Positions 1-12,130 of a stretch of 64,000 nt of DNA are shown piece after piece. Origin of the DNA: Gorsachius magnificus (taxonomy: Eukaryota; Chordata; Aves; Pelecaniformes; Ardeidae); contig CM067084.1 in assembly GCA_034008185.1 (NCBI GenBank), forward strand, positions 5,165,385 through 5,229,384. Direction: 5' to 3'. The position numbers and the translations under genes are program-made. The notes under the pieces are model-generated. The model did not search any database, had not been told where the DNA came from, and saw only the letters and a list, made by a program, of their open reading frames with translations. Position 1 is the first letter of the stretch. Every line of letters begins with the position of its first letter.

Positions 1-3000
1 CCTACAAATATACTATGAAGCACTTCTGTACTGTCTGTGAAGAAGCTGGCTGGGAGTCTTGTTCAGGCAAAGACCTTTTGGGAAAGAATTTTAATGATGG
101 TTTGGGGATTTAGCAAAGGATCCCTTATTTTCCTGCTGTGCTTAGAGGAGAAATGGACAGTGTTAATTAACTAATGAAGATGGCTTTAAGGCACAGACTT
201 AAATTTAAATCCCCAAATTGTTTTGCTGCAGCTTTTTCTGTAGGAACCATGAAATGTTTTAGGGGGAGAGAGATGCTAGTAGCTGCTAAATTCACCCGCC
301 CCCCCGTGTTTTTTTTTTATTTGACAGTTTCTGTGTAGGAACCTATAAGTGCAAAGCTGTATCTCTGAAGGTATAAAATGATGTTAAATTGAATCTTCAC
401 TAAAGCATACTGTGTTTGGGGGAGAGGAGGGGGAAAAAAAACCCCAAACCTAAATGCAGTACTCTCTCCCTATTTCATAAAGGGTAAGTAGTACCTATTT
501 TGCAGAAATAGTATGTCAGTATGTAGCAGTCACAAAAAAACCCTTCTTTCACGCAACCTGATGAAGGGTAGTCTTTAAGATATAGCTTGTAGTCCAAGGA
601 AAAGAATATGCCATCCAAGAAGATGGAAGAGAAAATGGAATATTTCTTTATCTTCCTCTAAATAACAGTATTTACAGGTTGTATTTTACAGTTCATTTTG
701 TGATGTGGTTTTCACAGTTACAGTGCAGTCAGAAGACAAAGTGGACCTTAGGAGGCAGGCAGTAGAAGTCAACAGATGATAGCTATGTGTACCTATTGTA
801 AATAGGCTTGAAACTTTGTTAGATGTATTAATATACATGTGCAGGGCAGTTATAGAACTAGAGAAAAGAAACTGGAGATTTGTGGACATTTAGTGTGAAA
901 ATTGCTTCATTTTCATAATGGAACATATATTCCAGTCCTGGACAATGAGAAAAGTTGCAGTTACCCACCTTTTTGTTTATTCTGTTGGAATGTGGGCAGC
1001 CTTGATGAGATCCAAAAGATGACACTGGGGGACTTGCATAAAGTTGTTATGGTATTAGTAGAATATTCACACGCAACAGCTCGGCACCATACAGAAATAG
1101 CAAGGCTAGCACTGAACCAAACTAGCTCCCAACCAGTAAACTATACTGGGGTCATAATGGTCTTCATCTTGGAAAAGAGCCTTCCTAAGCCAATTTGAGT
1201 ATCTCTGCATCTCTCGGAGATAATGAGAATTGACCCATTTGGTATGTTCACAATGGAATATGATTCTATGAAAATGGTCACCAGCATCACACCAGTAACC
1301 CTGGATAGACAGGAGATAAGACTAGGTACTTATTGGGTTTTTTAATTTTTTTTTTCTATTCCTGGACAGGCTCTCAGAATTTCCTTATTGATATAACTTG
1401 CACAGTATTGTAGTTTTCACCTTCAAGTGTGTTTCACAACCCAGTTGCATCTACTGGACCATATCTGAGTCCTAAAAAAATATGTAAGAGGCATTTGAGG
1501 ACTAAATTGGGAATGAACTATGATAATTTACTTTATTCTCTTGTAAGATTGTAGTGGTTCCTATCTTATTTTTGTCAACAGCTGTGTGAATTGTGGGTGA
1601 GAATAAGTATACTGGATACCACTGGAATTGCATTTGCTTTTAATTTTCTTGACGTATTCTGTGCTTGAGTTGCATAGCAATAACTGGTTATGCACCGAGA
1701 TGAGTGTATGGCCCTTAGCACTGCAGTTTTGTAAGAATGTTGTTGGATTGCTTGCATATGAAATACATTAATTTTACCAAATGCAACATCTTTTTTTCTA
1801 GAAATGAAGATTTGATGGTACTTAAAATACAGTGAGCTCCCATCTAGAATGGAGGGGTGAAAAGGGTCAGTGGAATTAGATTGGGTAATGAACATTTGAT
1901 GACTGCTGGGGCAAAAATGACAGAAAAAAAATGTCTGCAGCGAGGTTCCTAGAGTTCTGAACTGACTCCTGAAAATTCATAACAAGATGTGATTGTGTCT
2001 CTACGTTTATGTAGTGACTTCTAGGCACTTTGCTCTACAGAGCAAAACATAATGAGACATGATGTTTTGAAACTGAACCCCAGCTAATCCAAACCAGAAA
2101 TTGAATGTGCTTCATTACTAATGAGGATGAGTACCAGTTGGAGCCAAGCAGTTGTGAAGAAGTCGTAAAACTAATGGCTGCAGTTTGGCTCATATTTAAG
2201 TACTTGTGATGTGAAAGTTGGAATGGTTATCCATAGGAAGAGGAGCCTTAGGATGTCATTGCTTGTATAGCGTGCTTGGGAGCTTAATGGATTGTAGCTG
2301 CCCAGCTTATTTTATTATAAAAGGATGCCAATGTTGTTCTTAAATTTCTTGTCACACATCCTATCCAGCAGCTCAAGAGATAAAAGCAACTTGGACTTGA
2401 GGGGTAAAGTTTTACAGCAGTAATAGAACCTTGTTTCCTACATTGATCTCCAGTCTTTGCCTGTCAGAAAGCAGTCATTATAGGGGCTGCAAGGAGAACA
2501 GAGAACAAGGTGTTCTATTCTTCTGTTGTATAATGAAGATATACGCAGCTATGTGTGAATTAAGATGGAAGAAGAAAAATAATAAACTGTGGAGAAATAG
2601 AAATCCCTATATTATCGGGGAAATGTGAGGTCATATTGTGGATCACAGCTAATACGTGGTAATAATGGCCATGGTATGCTTAACATTTTGGAACCTATTG
2701 TATTTCCCATTTGGATTAAATTAAATACATACATCATTCTAACAAACCTCTCCCAGCAGGTTGTGAACTTTGGAAGCGGGGAAGGGAATTAATGGCAATG
2801 TATTTCATATTGGTGTTCCTCTGTCTAGTGATTCAATTATTTTCCCATAAAGAATTTACGGTTTCTACACAACAGATGTTGGTCAGCTTGTGAATAGACA
2901 TTGCCGAAGGTGGAGTGAAAAATGACCTTCAAATACAATAAACTCAACAGCTATTATTTATCTTATTGTCTAAGAGACAGGCCTAATAACCCATTTCAAA

Positions 3001-3160
3001 ATAAGAGGGGAAAAAGAACTAGGACACAGTTGAATTGCAGCGCCAAAACCCTACGATCGAGAGCTGATCTCAAATAGAAGAGTCTGAGGTACCAAATCAT
3101 GGTAGGTCATCAGCAAGACTTGTGGCTGCAGGAAACAGTGGTGAAAGATAATTGTCTCTT
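1..3160. other. Non-coding DNA, no gene seen
   Basis: AT-rich sequence with stops in all frames. The longest open frames are 98 codons (902-1198, +, opening from TTG) and 106 codons (1575-1895, -). Neither resembles a known protein. The only low-complexity items are a C7 run at 299-305, a T10 run at 309-318, and an A8 run followed by CCCCAAACC near 434-450. No repeat family is recognised here. Confidence 0.7.
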
Positions 3161-3175
3161 AAAAAAAAAAAAAAA
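3161..3175 (+). repeat. A15 homopolymer
   Basis: Uninterrupted run of 15 A. No CR1 or SINE body was recognised upstream, so it does not look like the tail of a retroposon. Confidence 0.9.
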
Positions 3176-3481
3176 TAATCTGAATATGGGAAGGTAGTGA
3201 TGAAAATCTATCCCTTCTTGTTTTTTCAATATGAAGTTAACTTTATAAAATAATCTACTTGAACAGCTTAGGAAGTGGGCTCACAGAAGGGTCTTGTTTA
3301 AATAATTGCAAGTTAAACCAGTTATGACATATAAAGAGGATTTCTGTGCCAAGTAATACATTTCTGAGAAGTCACCAGCCAAGTAACAATGTATTCACAA
3401 GTGATGACCGTTTTTCTGTTTATAGTCATTTGTGAGACAAAAAATCCTTTTCTAGTAATTAAATGCAAAGTGATTTTGTTT

Positions 3482-3520
3482 TGTGTGTGTGTTTTTGTTT
3501 TTGTTTTTTTTTTTTTTTTT
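3482..3520 (+). repeat. TG repeat grading into T17
   Basis: A short TG dinucleotide repeat (about 3482-3491) passes through TTTTTG units into an uninterrupted T17 (3504-3520), followed directly by AGGGAGG. The T-run plus AG looks like a splice acceptor, but no exon-like open frame or donor was identified downstream, so I treat it as a simple repeat. Confidence 0.8.
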
Positions 3521-3904
3521 AGGGAGGCTTTAATTTCTGTTTCGGAACCTGCACTTGCTGTTTCATGTACACATAATATTTAAGCAGGTTTGGGTTTACT
3601 TACACAGGGTGTTTTGGGGAGGCTGGGGGGAAACTTCTTTGGTTTTACATGCTAAAAATCTTCTACTGAAATTTCATTTAAAAAAATTGTAAAGTAGAGA
3701 CACAGGCTTCACATCTGCCAAACCCAGATAAAGCAGAGAGCCAAAGTATACTGTGGAAATAAATACTCATCTTTAAGTATTTTAATATATGGCTTGTACA
3801 GATTCATGCATATAATTCCTAAGCTTTGCATGCACAACTGTAACTTCATATGTTTTAGATGAACTGTAGGTGTAAGGATTGCTACTTACTGAAGAGATCC
3901 ACAT

Positions 3905-3931
3905 CCCCCCTATTTGGGGGGGGGGGGGGGG
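3905..3931 (+). repeat. C6-TATTT-G16 low-complexity hairpin
   Basis: C6 (3905-3910), the five bases TATTT, then an uninterrupted G16 (3916-3931). The C-run can pair with part of the G-run, and the G-run alone could form a G-quadruplex. The short open frame running across it owes its proline run to this tract. Confidence 0.9.
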
Positions 3932-6479
3932 ACACAAGCAGGGGAAAATTGTCTTGTTTCTATTTAGAAAACACATATAAAGTGAGTATTACACTTAAAT
4001 AGTGTTAACAAGCTTTCTATTGTGTATTTGGGTGAAGATATGTTTATCAAGCATTACTAATGTGTAATAAATGTAGCAAGTATTACAAGAGTAGCAGCTG
4101 GACAATGATTTTTTTCTTTTTTTAGAAGAAGTTTTTGCATAGTGCCTTTTACTAAATATTAAAACCATTTTCCAAAATGAACTTGCCTTTCCCCACAGTT
4201 TGCAAGGTTAACTTAGAAAAGGCAATTTTTTTTCTCTCTAGCATATGCCATAATTCTGTAGCATGGTTGGTAAGGACAAAACTCCAGAACTAATTCAGGC
4301 TATATAACTTGGACTGCAACCCCTGCTGTTGCCCTGGGGAGAGAAGAAAAAAAAAAAAAGCTTGTATTGATACTAGGTCTGCCACCCACTGAGGAACAGG
4401 GCAGAGTGCCACCTGGGTGTCAGTGTTAGAGCAGGTCTGTGGACTTGGTGGAACTCAGGCCATGCCCCAAGACATGGGGAAGAAGCAAAGATGGAGCAAG
4501 CACCTGGTCAATATTAATTGCATAGGCTGAGGCAGAGAGGGAAACAACCATGTAATGAGAAAAGCACCAGAGGATAGTGTAGGGAAAATCCTCCCATGTC
4601 TGCATATTTTCCTCTGTTGAAACCTCTAGTTGCTTGCTTTACTCTTACCAGATGTTTTACAGTTTAATGCGGTTATGAGCAGGCAATGGAACTAGTATCC
4701 TTACTGAAAAGCAAAACCACAAAAACCTTTGGATGTTTTGGTGTTAACAAGCAGTGGAAGTTTATGAATTAACAGAGTTTGTGTAAGTTTTCACAAGCAT
4801 AGTAAATATTTACTTGTGGGTTTCTTCCTCTTAGGAACTATGTCAAATAATACTATGCACGATCTTAGGGCTGGAACATGTACAGTCATGTCGAAGACGT
4901 GTGGAGCTGCAAAGGGCCAAAACTGCCTCTGTGTGTATATATGTATCTTCCCCCTCCCCCCTGCCAGCAGCAGAATTGCTGTAGGACCATTTGTGTGGCC
5001 ATATCTTTGAAGAAGCATGCTGAGTTCTGGTCTTGTTCTCCATTGATGGACTGGAAGATCCTGTCTTGTACATGTTTAATTAGGTATTACCACTAAGCTT
5101 TTCATTTCACAGACCTAGTGGTTCTCATCATCCACCTTCCTCTTGCATATCACTTAATAAAATGCAGATATACTTTTCTACTCTCAAGTTCTCCAACTGT
5201 CAGCTACCAGAAGTAATTTTGTTGATCATAACTTGACCGGGCTTCTCTGTTTTTTTCTAAAGCTCTGTGCTGTTGAACTGATCTAAGACTTGCTTTACAT
5301 TAGTATAGTAATAATTGCTCTAATGGAGTTTCTGTAACTTACTCTTTAATTGACCATCAAGTGGGTTTAAACTATCAGATATATTCTTCCAGACCTGTTC
5401 CCAGGGAATAGCTTTGTGTTTTCCCACATTTAAGCAGCAAACAGAAGAAGGGACTATAGCAACAAATGTAAAGGACTTTTATTTGTCACTCTCTTCCACA
5501 ACCTGTGAGTTCTTGTGCTTATAGCACCCTTTTTGAATAATGCTTGAAATGGGACGGTTACCATTTGAAGCTTATTAGGTATCAGAGCAAAGCAATACTG
5601 CAGTTACTTGTAAATTATTCCTCTGTCAGGAGGAGCAAGGGAAAAAGAAGCAGGATTCAGTTGTCTACCTGCTGTGCTGTGTGGTTGATAGGTCTCTAAG
5701 TTGGTAGAAGGTGCTGTGTTTTCTGAGTGCCAACAGATGAATTCTGCAAGTAGAGAGGTGTATTTATTTTGCAAGACTGGGTGCTGAGTGCTGGGGAGTA
5801 TTGAAAAAGCTTAAAACTTACTAAGGAAACTTTTTATTAGATTATGGATGACAACCTTACTAGGGACTGCCTTCATAAACTATCAGTTGCTATCATCTTC
5901 TTTCCCTCTATAGCTTACAGCTTGCTTCTTGTTGACAGGCCTGTGTTGTAATGTATGCCCTGTATTTGATTTTAAAAAAAAAAAAACAAACACTATAAAC
6001 TGCTGATGTTTTTCGCTGTTGAAGCATTCTTGCTCAGCTGTCCTGGTGTACTCTGAGAGGGAGTAAGGACTCGAATGCTGTTGGATTTTACCCTGGAAGG
6101 GGGGGGGGTGGGGAAATGGCAAAGGGGAAGGCAGACCCCACCCTGTTCTGGGCTTAAGTTGTTTTATAAGGCATTAGGGTGATAACTCAGTTGTCTGACT
6201 TAGATAATTTATTGAGATGGAGACTCTATTTATATCCAGGAATGTGGACTTGGATTATAAAAGTTAGGCACGTGGGAATGCAGTATAACAATTCCTTTTC
6301 CTCTAAGTGCTATGTGTTTTGTTTTAAAAGGAAATAGTAATTACTCCAAGTTTAAAAAACTATTTTTTTTTCAACACCTCAGAAAAGCTTAACTCTTGAA
6401 ATTTATTTCACTTGGCTGTGAATTTCTTTGTTGCAGCCAAGTGGTCCATTTAATGCCTACTGGTTGAGCCAATTTCTCC
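3932..6479. other. Non-coding DNA, no gene seen
   Basis: No recognised gene or transposon. It contains A13 runs at 4347-4359 and 5974-5986 (the second followed by CAAACAC) and G10 at 6099-6108. Four overlapping open frames of 64-76 codons at about 4790-5100 on both strands arise from one stretch with few stops and encode nothing recognisable. Confidence 0.65.
6099..6108 (+). repeat. G10 homopolymer
   Basis: Run of ten G followed by TGGGG, so the G-rich tract extends to 6113. It is the shortest of the four G-runs of ten or more bases in the window. Confidence 0.85.
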
Positions 6480-6730
6480 TTTCTGCTTCAGAGGGCAACC
6501 TCTAGATCTCATCAATGCCACCAGCAGGGGTTGCTTGGAAAAGATCGCCTTTCTGTGAGAAATGAGTGTGCTTCTTATGTGAGCCCTCGGAGCGGGATAA
6601 TCCAGAGGCTGAAGTATTGGTGTTTAGCAGCAATGTGTGTCAGTGCATGCATCCTGATTAAGCAATGCCCCTATGGGCAATATGCAAGTAATCCCATGAT
6701 ATCCGTAGAGTTACTTTGAACATCTCAATG
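6480..6730. promoter_or_regulatory. Candidate conserved element with CTCF-like core
   Basis: This stretch has the texture of vertebrate conserved non-coding DNA: mixed base composition, no simple repeats, several CpGs (GATCGCC, CCTCGGAGCGGG) and AT-rich motifs such as ATGCAT and TGATTAAGCAAT. CCACCAGCAGGGGTT (6518-6532) matches the first ten positions of the CTCF core consensus CCASYAGRKGGC and misses the last two. No conservation could be measured. A 62-codon frame at 6531-6719 has no recognised homologue. Confidence 0.3.
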
Positions 6731-8290
6731 TTTAAGGTACTCTGCTAGAGGGTGATTATAGTTCTATTAATTATGGTACTGAAATGTTTCTGTATGCACA
6801 TATCAAATGCAGTTAGCTCAATGAAACTGGTAAGGAAAAAATAATTTTACAAGCTCTAAAATGTTCCACCTGAGATCAGTGACAGTAGTGATGGCAAACA
6901 AAATAACACAAAAAAAGTAAACTAACTTACCCTAAAACTGAAGAAGGAAGAAGGGGCTGAGCTGGAAAGTTTTAATTGTAGTTGAAGTCCATTTCTTCTC
7001 ATTCTTTAATTTATTTCTTCCATTAAAAAATCTTTTCTTTAGGTAGTAGACATTTCTAAAGTTTCCTACTGCTATTTTGTTGTTGCCTTCTATGTAAATT
7101 AGGTTTGAATTCATAGGAATAGTCTGTTCTGCAGTTTTAAAATATCCTAGTTCTATTCCATAGATGCCCTGTCTCTACCTCTGGTGGTTTTGGCCTGCCT
7201 GCCGATGTGTAAATAACAGTTTTGGGACATGCCGTGGGAGATCACTTCTTGCTTGGTTAATTTGTGTCATTGAGCTAGGAAATAAAACCAGAAGATGAGG
7301 GAGGCTGACTTGGTATTGAAGACACTGGCTTAGAATTTAAATTCAGATTTTATTGCAGACAGTGCCATGATTTTCTGATGTATTGCTTGGTATTTGTCCC
7401 TTCCTCCGTTTCCCAAAGAGGAAGATGATAGTGATGTCAAACTTCTTTTATGACCCAGTGGAAGAAATGGGGTCATACAAGCACTTGTGGAGATGCGGCT
7501 TCAGTAAACAAAGCTGAAATTTTGTATGCCAAATGCTGTAAGAAATAAAAAAACCAAACAGTTTGAGTAACGTTCAGTTATCTTTTCTGAGTCACTGAAT
7601 CATTCTTCAAAAAAAAAATTTTTTTAAGTAATGAAAATGTCTACCAGTGAAAGAAAAAAAATAATACAAAAAATTTGCTATGTTGGTATTGGATCACTAG
7701 AAGTGGCATACCCAGCCTGAAAGGGAAGGTGTTGCAGCAAAGCAGGTAGGTCTCAATCACTTATCTACTGACAACTGATAGAGTGTTCCCAGAGTTCAGC
7801 TCCGGGTGTCAGTTCTGGGTGAAGCTGCACTAGATGCTTTCTACAGCAATATAACAACCAAGAGGGCTGACAACTGCTGCCATGTCAGTGACACACATTG
7901 ATTAATGTCCTCGGTAGAAGGAAATTTGTGAGGAGGGTAGCATAGGGACGTTAAAGTCATTCTTCTTGTCAGAAGTAAATGCTGCATGGTCTTCTGTGCC
8001 CTTCCCAGTGTTTTGCAGTCTCTTGTTCTTATAATCAAACCAGGTGTCTTTTTGTTTCACTGAGGTAGGCACATAAAAATGGAATTCGTTGTGATATGAA
8101 AGACGTGAGAAATAAGAAATGAGCATGAGCCGTTTAAATCCAAAGGGCAATAGCAAAATAGAAAAGAAAGCAACATTGTGAGACTCAAATTCAGCAGGCT
8201 AAAATTTTTTACAGCAATTACTGTTGAACTTGTTGTTTCTTAATGGCACTAGGTATTTGTGGCTTTTGGTTGGTTTGTCTTGCTCAAATT
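6731..8290. other. Non-coding DNA, no gene seen
   Basis: No gene or transposon recognised. It includes an A10T7 self-complementary tract at 7609-7625 and an A7-CCAAACA tract at 7547-7560. The open frames of 60-84 codons on the minus strand are unremarkable. Confidence 0.65.
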
Positions 8291-8293
8291 AAA

Positions 8294-8353
8294 GGGAGGA
8301 GAAGTTTGGGGAGGGGTTTGGTTTGGGGGTTTTTTTGAGAGGATTAAAGGGGG
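8294..8353 (+). other. Putative G-quadruplex / G-T-rich tract
   Basis: G-tracts at 8294-8296, 8308-8311, 8313-8316, 8325-8329 and 8349-8353 are separated by short, mostly T- or A-containing loops. Four tracts of three or more G lie within 36 bases (8294-8329), roughly satisfying the usual quadruplex rule, although one loop is 11 bases. It lies inside a 100-codon frame (8259-8561) whose Gly/Phe/Val-rich start simply reflects the G/T composition. Confidence 0.5.
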
Positions 8354-11300
8354 TGTTTTTCCTCCGAATGAGGAAACTTCTGTGTTTTTACAGCATTGTG
8401 ATTGTATGGATGGTTTAGGCAAATATGTTACTTTGTATCAGGCTTGTGTATATTTACAAAACTTAAGGGGGCAGATACTGTTTATGTTTTTGCAATGGTA
8501 TCATCCACCTCAAAACAATCAAGAGTATATAAATTACATTTATTTTACTTTTTCTATTTAACAGATGTTAGTTAATTAATTTGCCATTTATTAGAAGAAG
8601 AATACTGGAGAGAGGATGCTGTTTCAAAGTCCCAGACTGTCAAGTTTATGAAAACTAATTTAAATTGATGGCATTTCAGTAAATGCCACCGAGGGACTAA
8701 AATGAACAGCCCAGCAGTTACAGCAGAGTATATTCTGTTACTTACAGTAAAATGACTTCAAAGTTCTCCTCAACTGGTGAGAATGCTGGTGAGTGAGATC
8801 ACTTTATATCATTCTCTTAAAATCATTCTTTGTAGCCACAATAACAGTGGGCATGAAATTGGTTTGAGGTGATGTGAGTTATGGGACAGCAACATATAGT
8901 GTAATATACTGGCTGCATAATATGTCAGAGGCTTGAGTTTAAGGCAGAGGACAAACTCTGGGTTAAAATATAGTTTTATTAAATATATATTACGTATATG
9001 CATTTAGGTATTTTATATAAATATATTTCTTCTGAAGTATGGTTCTGCATTTTCTTACTGTACAAATCTGCCCAAATTCTGTTCAGTATGTCTGTAGTGA
9101 AACTGGCCTTCTAAGAAGCTTGTAGTAAATTGCAGTGTTTTTTCTATGGAACACAAGCAGATTGATTTGGGCTTGGTGTTAGCAGTTGATAGAGATTAAC
9201 ATAGCTCCCTTTCTCTCCTTCACAATGCCTTTACTCAAATATTTGTCAGTTTATTTGTTGTTAAGGTCTCGTCACGGCGATAAGCTCCTAGCTGAACACC
9301 TTATCTTTCTCCATGAAAGAATGTGGTAGTACCTGTACCTGCATACGTGAAGCCAAGAGAGAGTTTTTACTACTCCCTCCTCCCAATGGCACTTGATAGA
9401 ACAATTTAAACTTTCCTGTAGTTGTGCAGAAGAGTTTACAGTGGATTATATATCATCGTATATATTACACTTCTGCAGCTCTGATGAAGACAACATATTT
9501 ATGCAGACATCCCTAATGGCTGTGGAAGTTTGATAACCATGAACATAGAGGAGGCAGCACAGAGATAGCAGGTAAAAGGTCACGTTGTCGTTTTCTTAAA
9601 CAGTTGCTCCTTCAAGTACCGGATTTTGATTATATTAATTGATAAAGCTGTCCTTTTCCAATAAGCAGCGGATGGGGCAGAGCCAGTTTGTTTAAGGATG
9701 GTTTACACTTGCATATACTATTCCTATCAGAGATGAACCTTGAGAGATGTGGAGGGTTTTTTCCCTCTCCATTTTTCAGGATGTTTTCCAGGATGTTCTG
9801 TGTTAGAGAAAAATTACAGATTCCATGCCGGCCAGATTGAAAATGTAACGGGGGACTTAGTTTTATTAAAAACAAAGAAAACTGTCTCAAATAACGGAAA
9901 GTTACCTCTAATACATTGGCTGCTTGTGTAGTACAATACTAATTAGGGTGACAGTATGTAAGCAAAAAAAAATACATTACTGTATGACAAATAAGAATAT
10001 TCCCATAATCTTACTGTTCTTTAAAACATTAAAGCATCTGCATCTCTAGGAAACTTCCCAGTACACTTTCAGGCACAGGTAAGTGTGCTGAGGACAGCTT
10101 TTCATGCCTTGAAAAGTCGTCAGGCAACCACAAAAGCAGAAAGTCTATAATATATTAGAGTGAAGTGTAGCTCCAGCTACCCTCACAACTACTAGAAGTT
10201 CAGTGAGCTGATGCAAGAAGCTGGTAATTTCTGTCTGTGGGTCCATCTGTTCAATTAAAGACACTCATAAGAAGCAAATGAACTTTCTGAATAGGGTTTC
10301 AGGTGTTACAGGTTAGCCAGATGGCCCTTATTGTGTGCCTGTAGTAGGCTTAGTCATCTCCTTTCTATGGATCCTTTGTGAGATTGCTCATGCTTTGTAC
10401 TGTGCTTCAAAGTGTATATCCTTATAGTTAATGTTATAAATGTGCTCATGAATAACAGAGGATGTCATATAGCTGCTTGATAACTGAAGACTGGCTGGCT
10501 TAGTATTTTCTATCAGACTGTGTTCCTTTGCTAAACTGGGGTTTGGTTGGGTTTTTGCTTTTGTTTTTTAAAAATAGTGTTTCCACAGTAAGTATTTGTT
10601 TTCCATAGGACTGTGGTGTTCTGAGGAGATTTGGGTTGGGTTTATTTGGTTTTTAAGTGAGTCTTTGAGGTTGGAAAACTGGATGCAGATCCAGGGCCTC
10701 AGGTTTCTAGCCTTAGCAGGATAGCCTTTGTGGGTGGACTCTGCCTTTCTTGATGTACCACTGTCTCTTCAGTTGCATGCTGCGGTGCCTTCTCTAAGAT
10801 GCAGTGAGAAGGGATTGGGCAATGGTAGACTTCTATGCTGATTCCCATGAGGCATCATGGTAGAACTGAAAAAATACTTTTTTCCTCTTAATTTACCGTT
10901 GCCAGAATGATCTTTTCCTTATTAGATGTGTTGCACTAAAAAGCTTTTTATGGGGAAAATACTGTTAAAATGGTATTATGGGGAAAATACCCTTGCTGGT
11001 ATCTGCCTTGTGTTTTTGCAGTTACACTCACCCTTTCAATTTCTCTCTGGAGCCTAAGGTTGGCAGCTTCAGTCTTGAAAAGAATTGGGTTTTCACAATG
11101 TGTTGCCAGAATCCTGAGGTCCTTGCTATGATCATGATGAAAGCTTTGTTCTTCTGTCTTAGTTCTACTTTGACTTATTTTTACACCTTTTTAATCACGG
11201 TTTACTTACTTCTCAGTGGTTCCCAGTTGAAGGCAGACCACAACACACTACCCTCCCTGGCCTCAGCGAACCCGAAGGGCAGTTTTTCATGACCCAGAGG

Positions 11301-11984
11301 TGCCAGGCTTTTTCCACCCACAGCACTGTTGGACCTAAGCACCCGCATGGGAGGAAGTAGTCACTTGCTTATTAAGAAAGAAGCTGAAACCAGCTCAAGC
11401 CAAAAACTGTTAACAAGTCCTGAGACTGTCTGCTGCTGGGTCAGCACAGAGCCTGTGGCAGATACCATGCTTATAGGACCACAGATGTTTTCCAGAATGC
11501 TTTTTAGCTGTTTAAAAGAGTTTAGCAGGGAAAAGAAATCTAGCCTTTTTTCTGCACGGCTTCCCTGAGAGTTAAAATATATTTCTTCTGGGGTTTTCTG
11601 TTCATTGCATGTTTTAATGTTTTTATTTTTTTTTTTAGTTGTGTGGAATAGATTGGAACTTCGCATCTTTTGAGAATTCTTGTTACTATATTTTTGGGGT
11701 TTTTTTGAACACTCATTAAATAGTAGCTTATTTAATATATTTGTAGATAGCTGAGTTGCAGTGGTATTTAGAATGTCTGAATCAGTCATCACTAATGATT
11801 TAGTTCATTAATGAAAATGATAATGAACTTAGGAACGAATGTGAATTGGACCAGGCATTAGTCTTGCCCAGTACCCCCGTTTTGTGACAGGTCAAGTATG
11901 TTTGACGCTTCATTCTAATATGTTACTGACCTATAGGACTTTCAGCTTAAAGACATCCCTACCAGCTGCAGTTTCTGTGTGTAC
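8354..11984. other. Non-coding DNA, no gene seen
   Basis: No recognised gene or transposon. G/T-rich tracts occur at about 10537-10575 and 10630-10655. A 15-bp direct repeat (10948-10962 and 10976-10990) is present. Open frames up to 143 codons (11361-11792, -) and 104 codons (10978-11292, +) have no recognisable homologue. A T-rich tract at about 11620-11637 ends in TAG, but no exon was identified after it. Confidence 0.6.
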
Positions 11985-12130
11985 CTTTGATCTCACTGCT
12001 GTTCTCTGAATCACTTCCATTTCTACTATGTCCTTTTTGAAAGGAGGGATGTGGGACTCTAACTGGTATTCCAGGAGTGGCTAAATTGGGGATGGCATAA
12101 TGATCATCTCTGGCTTTACTCGGCTGTGGC
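11985..12130 (-). mobile_element. Ancient CR1/L3-like LINE fragment
   Basis: Read on the + strand, this segment follows the antisense order of CR1-type 3' ORF2 sequence: a TTCTCTGAA...CTTCCATTT stretch, then TCCTTTTTGAAAGGAGGG, then a degenerate 'agaactgg' region leading into GGTATTCCAGGAGTGGC, then GCATAATGATCATCTCTGGC. Divergence is high, and it carries frame-breaking changes and no open frame. From memory it resembles the older CR1/L3 lineages more than young avian CR1. The boundaries are approximate. Confidence 0.5.

Noticed and set aside
3504..3535. T17 followed by AG as a splice acceptor
   Set aside because: No exon-like sequence or donor follows, and T-runs of this length are common here as simple repeats.
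7395..7460. Possible further MIR fragment (CTCCGTTTCCCAAAGAGG then GATGATAGTGATGTC)
   Set aside because: Only about 60 bases resemble the sense MIR core, and no flanking MIR segments could be placed.
11361..11792. 143-codon minus-strand open frame
   Set aside because: No recognised homologue. The Lys/Asn-rich middle follows the AT-rich DNA, and there is no splice-site or promoter support.
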